Source: Bactrocera neohumeralis (taxonomy: Eukaryota > Arthropoda > Insecta > Diptera > Tephritidae). From it: a stretch of DNA of 64,000 bases. This document shows, in pieces, positions 1 through 11,404 of this stretch. The notes beneath the pieces were generated by a model. The model was not told the origin of the DNA. It did no database searches and worked only from the letters and a program-made list of their open reading frames with translations. How positions within the stretch are numbered: the stretch's first letter is position 1; each line of letters starts with the position of its first letter. The stretch spans positions 25,114,635 through 25,178,634 of the forward strand of contig NC_065921.1 in NCBI RefSeq assembly GCF_024586455.1, written 5' to 3'. A program made the position numbers and the translations under genes.

Positions 1-99
1 TCAAATATTTCACAAGCCGGCGAGTTTTTAAAAAAGTTAAATTAAAAGTTAATTAGTTAAATTAAATAAATGACAGACAATCACTAGTAAATTGATTAT

Positions 100-165
100 A
101 AAACAAGAAAAAATGTTAACTTGAGCTGAATCGAAGCTATGCATTAGGCGCATTTATTATAGCAA
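100..165 (-). repeat. End fragment of the terminal-hairpin dispersed repeat
   Basis: A short stretch reads as a decayed copy of the terminal block shared by a dispersed repeat seen elsewhere (for example 63,205-63,840): an AAGAAAAAATGTTAAC run followed by GAATCGAAGCTAT. Only the end is present, in inverted orientation relative to the 63.8 kb copy. It lies just outside the Tc1-like relic that begins at 171. The hairpin partner bases are mostly lost here, so the call is tentative. Confidence 0.35.
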
Positions 166-170
166 CTAAA

Positions 171-1075
171 GGGTGATCCATTTCGAGGTTCTCTGCTTTT
201 TAAAGAAAAAACACAGAAACTTTAAATTTAATGCGGAATGTATATTATCATTCGAAAGAACATTCTTCAGATGGTTCATCCGTCGAGTACAATTTTCGAT
301 GACTCGTTCGAGCATTTCGACTAGTAACCGGTGAACGACACGCGTGATGTTTTGCTCCAAGGTCTGAATCGAAACGGGATTGTCTGCATAGAATTTAGAC
401 TTTACATATCCTCACGGGAAAAAAACCTGACAGTGTAATATCACACGATCTTGGTGGCCAATCGACCGATCCAAAACGTGAAATTATCTGCTCACCGAAG
501 TGTTCGTTCAATAAATCCATTGAAGTGGCGCCGTTTTGTTGAAACCAAATGCAAACCGCCGAGATCACGAGCTTCAATTTCAGGCATCAAATAGTCAGTT
601 ATCATGGTACCATGGCGGTCGCCATTGACGGTTACGTTTTCATCGGCATCATTTGTGAAAAAATAAGAACCGATGATTCCACCGATCCACAAACCACATC
701 AAACCGTTGTTTTTTCTGGATGAAATGGCAACTCTAGAATCTCTTCAGATTGCTCTTCTCCACAAACAGGGCAATTTTGCTTCTTTACATACCCATTGAG
801 CCGGAAATTTGGCCCGTAAACGTCGGATCTTCTTGGAACTTTTCAAGAGCCCACATGAAGGCTAACCGGCTTCAGTTCTTGCACAACATGTACTTTATCT
901 CAACGTAAATGTGCGAAGTCGTTCCATACGTCAGACCGAGTTGCTGCGAATGGCGCCGAATCGACTCTCCACGGTCTTCGTGTACACTCTCAGCTACGGC
1001 AACTATATGGGTTTCACTGCATGCAGGACGTGGTCTATTCGTTCAAATATTATCCAATATTATCCAAATAATGTA
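171..1075 (-). mobile_element. Tc1/mariner-superfamily relic (GGGTGATCC family), copy 1
   Basis: The minus strand encodes broken pieces of a DDE transposase. In coding order these are a segment related to HEDRGESIR with the following helix-turn-helix (about 1,020-900), the WxGGIIGSYFF and NVTVNGDR block (about 690-600), the FQQxGAT block with WPPRSCDxT (about 550-430), and a C-terminal block around MLERVIENCTRRM (about 320-290). The outer end at 171 is GGGTGATCC followed by a block shared with the copies at 12.9 kb and 28.1 kb. Frameshifts, and a small deletion between the catalytic GAT and WPPRSCD motifs, make it inactive. The host-family name is my inference from motif style; the right-hand boundary is approximate. 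Confidence 0.75.
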
Positions 1076-1515
1076 ATGGTCTCAAGATGGGTGATGGTCT
1101 TTCTTCTTGATAGGTATATGTACTTCATCGATTTTGTAAATCAATTTCAAAAATTATTTTGTTCTTTAGTGATTCAAATGATCTCAGCAATGCATTTTTC
1201 TATATTATGAAGCCTCGACTACAAATTCAAAAACAAATGAACTAGCCAGAACCGGCACCACCTTACCATGAAAAAGTGGACATTTATATGGCTTTAGCTA
1301 TTTATAGACTTTTTTCACTTATGAACTTCATCGGAAGAACGAGAAGTTTCAGAGATGGGACAATAGACTGCTTGGATTTTAGTCCCGATGGTTTCACAAT
1401 CGGCCTCCTAAAGGCCTAGGTGCGTCGTCAAACAACCACTCTATCTATATATCCACCTAATTATAAATTCTTCTTTAGTTCAAAAAGCATTAATCAATTG
1501 CACAAAGCACAATGA
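1076..1515. other. Intergenic stretch, nothing recognised
   Basis: Between the Tc1-like relic and the 3' end of the minus-strand secreted-protein gene. I see no coding potential, RNA gene or repeat that I can support. Confidence 0.5.
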
Positions 1516-2085
1516 TTATTTTTATATATAAAGAATTCCTTTATTGTACAGTAAAGATAACCTAAAAATTTTACAAGTACATACAATAAATAATCGAACG
1601 TAATAATAGATGTACAAATTCAATAGAGTACCACAAGTAAGTCTATAGATTTATAAAATAAGATTTTTGTCTTAAAGCTATAAATATTCAAACAAATTTA
1701 AAGAATTTAACTTAAAAATAATTTACAAGTATTACCACATATACACATGTATAAAAAAATACAGACACAAGCTCATGCACACCAATAATTTTACTAACTA
1801 AACTTTAAATTATATTCATTGTGGTAAATAATGTAATTTATGAATGATAGATGATGATTTTAGAAAACTACTTTTCCAAAGAATATAACATAATTCATTT
1901 AATTTGATTCGAATTCTAGGCAGCAATTTCATACATAAACTGTATCAAAGGCTGATAAAAATTCGCCTGAATTCTACAACAAAATAAGCTTAACGCTGAT
2001 TCTCTAAGCTACTTTTCTTCTATTTTCGCATAAACGAGCACTCTCTCCTCTCTGCACTCCTCTTCCATCTGCGCTCAATGCAATT
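1516..2085 (-). other. Probable 3' UTR of the secreted-protein gene
   Basis: This is the AT-rich stretch downstream of the TAA stop at 2,086-2,088. A minus-strand AATAAA lies at 1,540-1,545, which would place cleavage near 1,515-1,525 and give a 3' UTR of about 560 bases. It holds several in-frame stops and no element relics. Assignment rests only on the hexamer and on position. Confidence 0.45.
1540..1545 (-). terminator. Candidate poly(A) signal AATAAA
   Basis: TTTATT on the plus strand reads AATAAA on the coding strand, about 540 bases after the stop codon of the secreted-protein gene. Other AT-rich hexamers occur nearby, so the exact signal used is uncertain. Confidence 0.4.
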
Positions 2086-2747
2086 TTACGCCTGACCCTT
2101 GGCATAGTAGTAGCCAGCAAAGGGCAGAGCGTGGAACGATTGTGTCAGTGGAATTGCACGTCCAGCAGTAGCTACGCTCTGTTCTGGTTGACGGCGCAAG
2201 CGTGCCGGTTCATAAGGTGGTTGCAAATCGCGCTGCAAAGCCAATGAGGCCAAATGCTGCTGTTTAAGATCACTGATCATGGCGATTTTGCGATGTTTCG
2301 GCTGTCCTCCAATCACTGTTGTTGCCTGAGCGGCACTGTTGGCTGCAGCAGTGGCGCCATTACCAACCGTGGTGCCAGCTAATTGATAGGCTTCTAAGTC
2401 ATCATCACGTGGCAGCGGCTTATGTTGATCCTCCTCAACTGGGCTGCCATCAGGACGTACACGAAACACTAGCGGTCCACTGAGGAAGGTCTCAGTGGAG
2501 GACTTTTGATTATCTATCTGTCCATTAGCATAGCCATAGGTAATATCCATGTCCATTGCGAATTGGTGCTTGTTGTCGGCTTCGCCGTCGAAGAGTGGAT
2601 TTTGGCTGTGTGTGTTGGTCGAACCGGCTGTATTGGCAGGCTTTTGATGCGTGAGGATGATAAGTGACGAGTCGGGTGGTGTTGGCAAGGGTTTGCGTGT
2701 GGTGATCAGCGTTGAGCTTGCGTGATTGCGCATGATGGAAGACCAAA
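2086..2747 (-). CDS. Secreted protein of unknown family, exon 3 of 3
   Basis: Last coding exon of the 330-residue secreted protein whose exons 1 and 2 lie at 35,958-36,098 and 6,998-7,187. The acceptor is a good pyrimidine tract ending TTCCTTGCAG at 2,748. The incoming phase-1 base completes an Ile codon, giving the joined reading AANEL-IWSSIMRNH. The exon encodes 219 further residues and ends KGQA with TAA at 2,086-2,088. It is hydrophilic, has no cysteine, is rich in Pro, Gln, Ala and Asn, and ends in a short aromatic stretch (AGYYYAK). There are isolated basic doublets (RR, RLRR) but no Gly-Lys-Arg amidation sites, so it does not look like a classical neuropeptide precursor. I do not recognise the family. 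Codon use and the clean junctions make a real exon likely. Confidence 0.8.
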
Positions 2748-3390
2748 CTGCAAGGAAAAAATAATAATTCGCTATTATTACAAACAAATCTATTTTTAGT
2801 GTTGTAAATAAATTATTAACGATTTAATTATGCATTACAACTCTGACGGGGTGTAACAATACATACACACAGTAATAGACGCATGATTTCCAGTTATTTA
2901 TTTGTCATTAAATAACAATTATTTACAGATTCTATCAGTCAACGGTACAGTGGGGCGAATTCGGTTTAAGTTGTGTTAAAAATAAGATTTTGTACATGCG
3001 TTGATGCACCTAAGAACAATAATCACACAAATTGTCAGTAAAAATAACGTTATTGTTTAACTGTTTGCGGGACTTTTATGCAACAATATGTTAAGCAGAC
3101 AGCGCATCTATCTGTCTGTCGTGTCAAGTTAATTGCAAATTTATGCGAAACAATTATGGCGAAAACATTTCCTTAATAAAAACTTATTTACATACAATTT
3201 TTTTTTATTACATACATAATTATTTTTGCATATTTATGGAACCGACAATCGAAGCTGGTCAATGAACAGTTAATATGCTATTGGAACGGTTTAGTTGGTA
3301 GCTCCGTTACTAATAATATTAGTTTTAGCCACTTTTTGAAAATGTTTTTTCATTCTTTGGGATAAAACAATTACCAAAAACAATATAAAA
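2748..3390. other. Start of intron 2, nothing recognised
   Basis: AT-rich intronic DNA next to exon 3. I see no open frame, inverted repeat or element fragment that I can defend. Confidence 0.5.
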
Positions 3391-4250
3391 ATCACTAAAC
3401 CTCACTAAAAAAATGAAAAATAATGTTAACCTCGGCTGCTTCCAAGCTGGAATATCCTCCCAGGTGCATTTCTCTACTATACGTACTACTAAGTCTGAAG
3501 ACATAACCGGTTGGAGATTCCAAGCGAAGCCAGGTCCATCTCCACCTGGTCTTCCCAATGGGGTGGTGGTCTTCCTCTTCCTCTGCTTCCCCCAGCGAGT
3601 ACTGCGTCTAATACTTACGGAGCTAGAGTGTTTTTCCGCCAACGCCGCTGTCTTTTAATTCGATCAACTATATCAATGTCGTCGTATATCTCATACAGCT
3701 CATTGTTTTGACTGCTAACAATGACGTGGGAGCCTAGCCGCGAGTGCGACGACTGTTTTTTTGATGAAAGGAGATAATTCGTCTTGCCCTCGTTCACCAC
3801 CAGACCCATTTGCTTCGCTTCTTTATCCATTGTGAAGAAAGCAGAACTAACGGCGCGGTTGTTGAGGCCAATGATATCGATATCATCGGCGTACGCCAGC
3901 AGCTGTACACTTTTATAGAAGATGGTACGTTCTCTATTTAGTTCTACAGCTCGAATTATTTTCTCCAAGAGTAAATTGAAAGGGAGTCGCCTTATCTGAA
4001 ACCTCGTTTGGTATAGAACGGCTCGGAAAGGTCCCTCCCGATCCTGACGGAGCTTTTGGTATTGTTCAATGTCAGTTTACACAGACGTATTAGTTTTGCG
4101 GGTATACCAAATTCAGACATGGCAGCATAGAGGCTGCTCTTTTTCGTGCTGTCAAAAACATCTTTAAAATCGACGAAGAGGTGGTGTGTCTAGATCCCCT
4201 TTTCGAATTTAGGCAACTTAATAAATTTTCCAGCATAAAACTATCACCGA
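3391..4250 (-). mobile_element. RTE-clade LINE relic, RT palm to 3' end
   Basis: The minus strand reads LLAYADDIDIIG, the catalytic YADD palm motif of a reverse transcriptase (about 3,905-3,870), followed by MGLVVNEGKTNYL, which is typical of RTE-type LINEs. Further down (about 3,640-3,420) comes a broken version of the C-terminal GRPxxRW block and its RTE-like context. Upstream (about 4,200-3,970) are fragments resembling the FDSTKR region. Several frameshifts and stops make it dead. It lies within intron 2 of the secreted-protein gene, in the same transcriptional direction. Its left edge touches a fragment of the terminal-hairpin repeat (about 3,405-3,465), so two elements may be nested. 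Confidence 0.75.
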
Positions 4251-4259
4251 GTTCAGTTT

Positions 4260-4530
4260 AAATTTTTTCCTTGTACTTAAAAACCGAAGGCAGTAAAAGA
4301 ATACATGTTCAGAGTCTTCAAAGCGCTTTTAACAATTCGGACTAATGTCGTGCTGGAATCTATACAGGCAGCTTCTGAAGCACCCATGCCCACTTAGTGT
4401 TTGGGTTAGGTGGAAATCCAGGTTTCCAATTTGTCTGTCTACCCACAAATGGATGCCCGGTATCAGTCTGTGGGTCCGGCGTCCTTTGAGTGAGCTTTGC
4501 CACCGCTGCTGCCATATGGTTAAGCTTGAC
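4260..4530 (-). mobile_element. R1-type LINE fragment, C-terminal zinc-knuckle region
   Basis: The minus strand reads WQQRWQSSLKGRRTHRLIPG, then GHGCFRSCLYRF, HDISPNC and EHVFFYC. This is the characteristic C-terminal block of R1-like non-LTR retrotransposons, downstream of the reverse transcriptase. No reverse transcriptase core is attached, and two in-frame interruptions are visible. It is separate from the RTE fragment immediately to its left. Confidence 0.65.
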
Positions 4531-5149
4531 TCTCTCTTCTGATTATAGATTTATAGTAATAAGGAATATATCACCGTTCCGATCAGGCTTTGAACTTAAG
4601 GAATTTTTGGATTTAGCTATATAAAACCCGCGTAGACTCTTAAATGTGGAACATTTTTCAGCCGATCTTTACAAAAATTTATAGAATTTGAAATCTTAAA
4701 ACCATACCCACAGATTTTAATTTTCTAAAATGTATTCTCAGACGACAAATCCAAAATTGTTTGGATAGTGTCGAATCGAACAAGAAACTGGCATAAAACA
4801 AACTGGTATAATCAAACAAATTTAGAAAAGTGAACTTTTATTGCACTTTAATGAGGTATCTGCATGATATGTTCTATTGACTCGACTGGGTATTTTTGTT
4901 GCTGTCTTCACGTTTCAATTTTGTGACAAAAGAGTATAGCTAAATCGTAGCGAGCAAGAAATATGCTTTGGATACTACTAGTGTTATGCTACTCAGCTCA
5001 GGAAAATTCAACGGCTTTAATTTAAGGTCCTGCTTCAGCAAGAAAATTTACTAATATCACTTCTCCACGGACTCCAAGGACTCATTGCAGTTTCAAGTGG
5101 GTGTTAATACCAATCAATATGTTGATTTTTTGTCGTTAAAACCGTGTCA
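4531..5149. other. Intron 2 stretch, nothing recognised
   Basis: AT-rich DNA between LINE fragments. I see no motif I can name; it may be further decayed element sequence. Confidence 0.45.
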
Positions 5150-5640
5150 AGCGGCGCTCAAAGCGATTTCTGCATACGAGATCAAATCGCTATTGATGCA
5201 GGAGTGTATAGAACATCTGAATAGTCTATGAGAACGTAACCAACTCTTATTTGGGGGCAAGGTCGCAAAGGTATAGCCGGGAATGAACTGGCTGAGGAGC
5301 TTGCCCGCTCCGCAGCATCCGCCAACATGGTAGGACCGGAACCTTTCATTGCTGTCCGTCCACAGACCATAAAGGAGCTGCTCCGCAATGATAAAGCATT
5401 GGCAACAACTCCTAATCATGCGCCATGCCAAGTTGCTAATGAGTGGTTACAACCTTAAAAGTTATGTTATCAACCTCCTAAGGGAAGAACTCAGGGTACT
5501 TGTCGCCAGTTCTGCGACTTGGAGTCTGAAACACCAGAACACTACCTAATCGACAGCACAGCGGTCTGTAGGCGCTGAATAAAGGTCCTTGGATTCATGT
5601 TTCCAAATAGGGATCACATCGCTGCAATAGCACCTAGCAG
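5150..5640 (+). mobile_element. LINE RNase H relic (R1/LOA-like)
   Basis: In shifting plus-strand frames this reads as an eroded RNase H domain and tail: AALKAISAYEIKSLL, then a degenerate GxxGIAGNE-LAEELARSAAS segment, then NLKSYVINLLREELRVL and an ETPEHYLIDSTAV-like cysteine-poor end. The same domain type occurs at 20,130-21,500, 32,165-32,930 and 52,530-52,990. Multiple frameshifts show it is not functional. The clade is inferred from the presence of RNase H. Confidence 0.65.
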
Positions 5641-5644
5641 TATA

Positions 5645-6531
5645 CAAGGTGCGTTCCAAAGTAAACAGGACTTAAAAAAACAGAAAAAATGGTTTTTTCG
5701 GCAAAATCAATTTATTTTATTCAAAATAGTCTCCTTCTGCTTCAATACAACATTCGAACGAGTGTTTTAGCTCGTTGGCCGGTATGGCCGCCAGTATGCC
5801 GGGGCAAGCCTTTTTGAATGGCCTCTACGTAACGCTTTCCTTTCATGGGCAAATGCATTTTTCCGAAAAGGAAGAAGTCAGACGGTGCCATATCAGGTGA
5901 ATACGGGGAGTGCTTAATGGTTAAAATATGTTTTTTGGTCAATAATCGTCCTTCGATTGTTGGATTCTGAGCAATTTTTGGTCGTCAGTCAATTTGTGCG
6001 GAACAAACCGTGCACACACCTTTCGTAAGCCCAAATATTCGGTAAAAATGCTATAGATCGATGTTTTGAAGATGCTCAATTCCATTTCCATAAATTTCAA
6101 TGATGATGCCGGCTGATTTTTGATGAATTCACGCACTGTTTCGATGGAATTTCCTGTGATCACGAATTTTGATCGTCATTTATGTCCCCACGACCACTTT
6201 GAAAACGTTGAAACCACTCGTGCACTCTGCCATGGGATAGGCAATCATCGCCATAAGCTTGTTTCATCAATTGAAACGTTTCGGTAAAAGTTTTACCAAT
6301 TTTTAAATAAAATTTAATGTTGGCTCTTTGTTCGAAGCTCATTTTCGCACCGATAACACAAACATACTGACACTTAAAACGCAATAATTTCACTTTCAAT
6401 CGATGAAATGTCATTAAATTCTCACTGGACAATCGATAATAATGCGATTCTAACGCACCAGTCGACATATAGATGGCGCCACCAGGGGGCGATAGATTCA
6501 AAAAGTTCTGTTTACTTTGGTACGCCCTTTG
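5645..6531 (-). mobile_element. Internally deleted mariner-type element with TIRs and TA target duplication
   Basis: An 887-base element is bounded by imperfect inverted repeats. The left end contains GTTCCAAAGTAAACAG and the right end contains its near-complement, CTGTTTACTTTGGTACG. Both are flanked by TA (5,643-5,644 and 6,532-6,533), the target duplication expected for mariner. The minus strand encodes the transposase N-terminus (MSFEQRANIKFYLKIGKTF, about 6,340), the second helix-turn-helix, and LGLRKVCARFVPHKLT. It then jumps directly to LTIKHSPYSPDMAPSDFFLF near the third catalytic Asp. The catalytic middle, carrying the first two Asp residues, is missing. It cannot move by itself but keeps both ends, so it could be mobilised in trans. 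Confidence 0.85.
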
Positions 6532-6997
6532 TATTGGAATTTATCAATTTGCTGGGGCTAGTTGAGACGTTATGACTTAGGAGAGGGCACAATAGACCCT
6601 AGGTCGCGGTACAGTCCTCATTTACTTATCTAATCTAAAGCCTAAAGAAACCTTCATATAAACTTGGCAAAGTTGTAAAAGACTTTGCATTATTTATCAT
6701 TTTTACTTTTATGCAAAATTTTAGTTGTAACATGTCGGTAGCCATACATACATATTTATTTAATTGCACAATAAAATTGATGAATGGACAAACACAATTA
6801 GCAGTAAAAGCCGTTGCGGAAGTCAATTAAGCGGCGCCTATAAATATCGACTCGCGGATAAATGTAAATATGTAAATATACATAAATACATACATATACA
6901 AATACACTATCAAGCATTGCGACCCAACAACTGTTTTTCAAAGTTTTATGTAAAGACATTTGTTGTTTTTTTGTTTTTATTACACTTGTCAACTTAC
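6532..6997. other. Intron 2 next to exon 2, nothing recognised
   Basis: AT-rich intron with short ATAC/ACAT microsatellite tracts near 6,860-6,910. The 5' splice site GTAAGTT lies at 6,997-6,991 on the minus strand. No other feature is supported. Confidence 0.5.
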
Positions 6998-7187
6998 TAA
7001 GTTCATTGGCAGCCCGTTGATAGGGATCCAGCAGATCCAACTGTGCGTCGCTGAACGTTTGTAGTTTCTCATAGCCATAGGCGAGCAAGTCGCGCTTGCA
7101 CTCGTTCACTGGCTTCGCTGTGCTGGCGGCGGTGGCTTTGCAGTGCACGCTGACCAATTGACCGAACGTCGAGTAGAGGTACGACAT
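6998..7187 (-). CDS. Secreted protein of unknown family, exon 2 of 3
   Basis: A 190-base internal exon with acceptor CCCCACAG at 7,188 and a strong donor GTAAGTT at 6,997. It is read in phase 0 from exon 1 (joined as FLTRNEK-MSYLYSTFG) and leaves one base for exon 3. It encodes 63 residues, roughly positions 48-110 of the protein. These contain the only two cysteines left after signal-peptide removal (about Cys63 and Cys77, in VHCK and NECK), so one intramolecular disulfide is predicted. The block ending LDPYQRAANEL is regular, mostly helical-looking and has no repeats, and appears to be the conserved core of the protein. It was chosen as coding because both junctions keep frame and the composition differs sharply from the surrounding intron. 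Confidence 0.85.
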
Positions 7188-8079
7188 CTGTGGGGCGAGA
7201 GAAGTGTGAAATGTAAAGTGATTAGTGATTATTTTATATGTATTTATATATATATATATATACTTATATGTATATATTAATTGTTGTATAACTGATAGTT
7301 ATATTTATTAATTTACACGCTTATTGATAAGAAGGCGGATGTGGCTTGCGCCAGTAGTAAAGTGCAGTTGGAAATATATTTTATGATAAAATATGTTTTC
7401 TACGAGCTGATAAGTGCCAGCGCTGGTTTGGTACAATACCTTGCTTGAGCTTGCGACGATATTCAGAGTAGAGTGAGATTAATGTCTATAAATGTGTGAC
7501 AAAAAGGTGATCAACTAAGGGGCTTGAGATACCTTAGCAGTCAGTTGCTTTATTATTTTTATCAACTTCCAACGGTTTTTTAGCATTATCGCTATAGAAC
7601 TACTTGCAATATTATTATTATTAAAAAATGACTTTCTGTATATTTTTACGACGATTTATCTTCAAAAGCTGAGATAAATAAATTTTCTGCTTATCGAAGA
7701 TACCCATATGGACATTGTTTCCATAAAATATCGCATAGTCACATAATCTTATGTTAAAACCTCTGTGGTATTGAGTTTTATTAGATAAAACCGATAAAAA
7801 GGCATTACCGTTTCTCCCGAACTCTAAAGAGTGCAATGAAAACAAAGTGCCAATTTCCAAGCCAATTCATTCAAACGATACCGAAATGGATCCAAATTTA
7901 TATCACGGAATTGTGACCCCTGACAGTTTTCAAACCATTTGGGCAATCCTCTATACTGTATGTCAGTTTATAATATCCCATCTCAGACCGAAGAAAACGA
8001 AACTGAGCTTAACAATTTTGTGCAGGTAGTGAGAAATTAATTTATTTTCCATTTTTATATTGGAAATTACCGATGTAAG
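7188..8079. other. Intron 1, nothing recognised
   Basis: Start of the 28.8 kb first intron as seen from exon 2. It holds a (TA)n-rich tract at about 7,225-7,285. No gene or element is supported. Confidence 0.5.
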
Positions 8080-8765
8080 GACTATTTTTACTTCCACATA
8101 ACACATTTCCATGAAGAAAACGGAGACCCCATAAAATATATATCTAATTAATCAGCATGGCGAGCTGAGTTGATTGAGCCATGTTCGTCTGTCTATATAT
8201 ACATATACGCGAATTAGTTTTTAAGTTTTTGAGATATCGATCTGAAATTGTGATATCGATCTCAAATTCTTTTCTCTCCAAGAAACTGCTCATCTATCGC
8301 ATCCGCCGATTTCGTATCACTATAGCATATAGCTGCCATACAAACTGAACGATCGCAATCATGTACTTGTATAGAAAACTTTTTCATTTGAAATTTGTCA
8401 CGGGCAACCAATCTAAGGTTACTGTGCCATTTCTGAAAAAAGTGCTCAGTTCGAGCCATTTTTCAAAAAGGCGGTCACTTATCCGAGGCTGCTATTTCCT
8501 TTTCATTGGTAGTGTTTTTACGTAGCTGATCCCAAACCCAAAGAACGCCTTCTCACTTTAGCTCGCTTTCGAACGGATGTTTTTTGGATACCCAGAGTAT
8601 ACTTGGTCTAAAACCGGAAGTCTACACATGGCTCCATCCTCCGAGTCATTATATTATTATATGTATATAGCTGCCTTACAAACTGTATGATAAAAATCGA
8701 GTTCTCATAAGAAATCTTTTGTATTTGTCAAGGGTATTATAGCTTCGGAGCTATCGAAGTTAACG
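8080..8765 (+). repeat. Dispersed repeat with terminal hairpin, interrupted copy
   Basis: It shares blocks with the copies at 17,836 and 63,205: GAGACCCCATAAAATATATA, GGCGAGCTGAGTTGATTGAG, CCATGTTCGTCTGTC and ATAGCTGCCATACAAACTGA. It ends with GGGTATTATAGCTTCGGAG and GAAGTTAACG. About 8,518-8,650 is foreign to the family and matches, in inverted orientation, the RTE leader sequence seen at 45,655-45,920. The repeat is therefore split by a LINE 5' fragment, or joined to one. Confidence 0.6.
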
Positions 8766-11208
8766 CTGTTTCATGTTATTATGTCACTCATTTAATTCGA
8801 CGAATTTTTGAAGACAACTAAAGAAAAAACAACGATAACGACTGAATACGCATCTCAGCTGATATAAGCCTTAGTTAAATCTTGGCTTGACTTCTTGCGA
8901 CTATACTTTATTGGCATGGAAAAATGTCACTGCTCATATTACTGATAATTTCAGAAATCTACCCAGCTCACCCTCCTAGTAAGGCAGGTAGAGCATTTCT
9001 ATAGGTTCTGCAAAACTGCTTGTGAGGTTAATATGGATAGAAACTGTAGTTATGGTAAAATTAGGACTAAAATTACTGAAGAACTACAAAAAAAATTATG
9101 CAACTTGATACTCTATTCTCCCAATACCGAATCACCAAACCTGGAAAAGTGCTGAAACGAGCAAGCAACTGGTATAAATAAATACAGATCAGCAACCGTT
9201 TATACCAAATGAATGCAGCTTTATTACATCGGTAATAATTGTGTCATTTTGTTGCTTTCTACAAACTTTTTGACAAGTGAAACGCACTTAAATGTAACAA
9301 GTAGAGAAATGGCGAATCGATGACGTCTGCTCTATATATGTATGTACATACAATATTTATACCAGTAATGTGTACATTTATTAAAAATTATCTTAAATTA
9401 TATTTCAAATCGTCATTTAAAAGCAAAACGACGTATCAACAAAAAAATCGAAAAATATGTATCATATACTTTTAAGCTTCCGCTGTTCAATATATCCAAT
9501 ATATAACCATTTTATAACCAAAACACATGTTTTGTTTCAATATGAGATTTTTCTATGTATTCTATCGTTTTTCCTTATTGCATACTATATATTTTTTTAA
9601 ATTTTTTTTATGAAGAAGAATATTTTTACTCAAATAATTTCGATCATACAAATGTTAATTTTCAAGGCGTCTTTAATATAAAAAATTTCACATTATATTT
9701 ATTCAAAAAAATATTTTTTTATTAGTTTATTGTTCCAAGCGTGATATTAGAGCTTTACGCTCGACATGTAAGGAATACGCAATTATATAATTCTGGTCAG
9801 GCACTCCAATTTTATATTTATGTTTGTCACATGTTTCAAAGTGATTGCAACCGGAAATCGATATAAAAAATAATATATTCTTCCGAACATTTGTATTGAT
9901 CGCAAAATATACGTACTCGTATGTATACTTATTCAATAAGCTTCGAATGCGAAACAAATAAAAATATACATACATATATGAAATGTTTCAGAACATTGTT
10001 TTCTTGATGAATATAAGTGTAATAAGGTTATATATTGTTTTGAAAATAGTCTGATTTTTAAGATTTTTTTTATAAAATTTTCAGTAGGCACCTTCACCTA
10101 TGAAAATTTGTAGATAACATTTATAGGAATCTAGAGATGGAAATGTTGCAAAATACATATTAACTATATATAATTGTAGTCAAGGCTTGGATAGATGTTC
10201 GACCGTGCTTCTACTACTCTCGGAGAGGTACTCTATGATTAGAGGAACCAATCCAACTATAAAAATTTTAAAAGAAGATTTTTGGAGAAAGAAACCCACT
10301 CAGAGGCTTGTTAAGCGTTACTTGTTAGAACTTCGCCTCGTTTGGGTTACGAGCTCACAACCCACCGTTTGGTAGTCACGTACTCTACATATTCTCCATA
10401 TTTGGGTCTTTAGAACAAGTATATATGTATTTATAAATAAATACCAGCTTCAATTCAACTTCCAGATAAACATCTACTCCAGTTGCGCACTCTCGAGGCA
10501 AAAAGAAAAAATAAAAACAACAACACTGATAATAAAATGATGCTACGGCGGCTAGATTGCGCTACCGATTTGCTAACTACCAGACATTTACGTCTAAAAT
10601 TAACCGACATAAATTCTTGCATGTATGTCCGTATGTACAACTATGTGCGATCATATGTAAATAGCTGCATACAGTGTACGTGCGGCAGCTCCCGCTATAG
10701 ATGCAACAACAACGCCAACCACAATGCAAAAATGTAGGAATTACTCCATAAAATTTTCGGTTCAGTGGTTCTGTAACACATACTTAGGTACATCTAACAT
10801 ACATATATATACATACATATGTATATGAGATTTGCTTCTGCGCATGTGTAAACGCTGCCCTATGGCAGAAGAAGAATTTTGTGCGCATGCGCAATTATGT
10901 ATTCTGCAAAGGTATCGGAGCGTGTCATTTTGTGTTAATTTCGCATTTTGAGTTTCGTAAAACGGCAGCTGGAAGATCCGAACACACGCGGTAGCATTAA
11001 AGACAGGCAGGCGAATAGACAGACAAGCGGCGATAAATCTTGCTGAGTTTGGGGTTTTCAAAGATTTTACGTTAGCCGCAGACGGTCAAGCATCTGTGCC
11101 GATGACACATTTCTCATCGACGTATGACGGAATTGGGGAATTTCGCACTTTGATTTAAGACTCAATTTCACTTTTTGTGCGACGAAAACAACGCAACAAG
11201 TGCTAAGT
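8766..11208. other. Intron 1, AT-rich with no gene recognised
   Basis: About 2.4 kb without a defensible gene. 9,485-9,535 holds ATATAACCATTTTATAACC, the complement of the motif repeated inside the inverted-repeat element at 16,119-16,431. 10,620-10,830 is rich in ATGTATGT/ACATACAT microsatellite. 10,840-11,100 is less AT-rich, with CGCATGTGT and GCGCATGCGCAAT palindromes, and could be regulatory. The open frames here look random. Confidence 0.4.
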
Positions 11209-11212
11209 GATC

Positions 11213-11370
11213 AGTTTTAACCTGAAAAATTATGCAAACAATATTTCGGAGAACAAGTTCGGCATACTTAAATTTTGAGAGCTTTTATTTATTAAGTATA
11301 CACATAAACAGAACGATAATACAGGTGAACATAGAAATAAATTAAAAACAACAACAAAAGTGTGACACAA
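11213..11370 (+). promoter_or_regulatory. Candidate plus-strand initiator and non-coding first exon
   Basis: TCAGTT at 11,211-11,216 matches the fly initiator consensus. It is followed by about 158 bases of leader-like, A/C-rich DNA with CAACAACAA, ending at ACACAA before a consensus donor GTGAGTAAT at 11,371. No start codon with a lasting frame is present, so any transcript would begin non-coding. No TATA box or downstream element was found. It lies inside the first intron of the minus-strand gene. Confidence 0.2.
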
Positions 11371-11404
11371 GTGAGTAATAACTAACGGCATGCTGTCGCG
11401 AATA

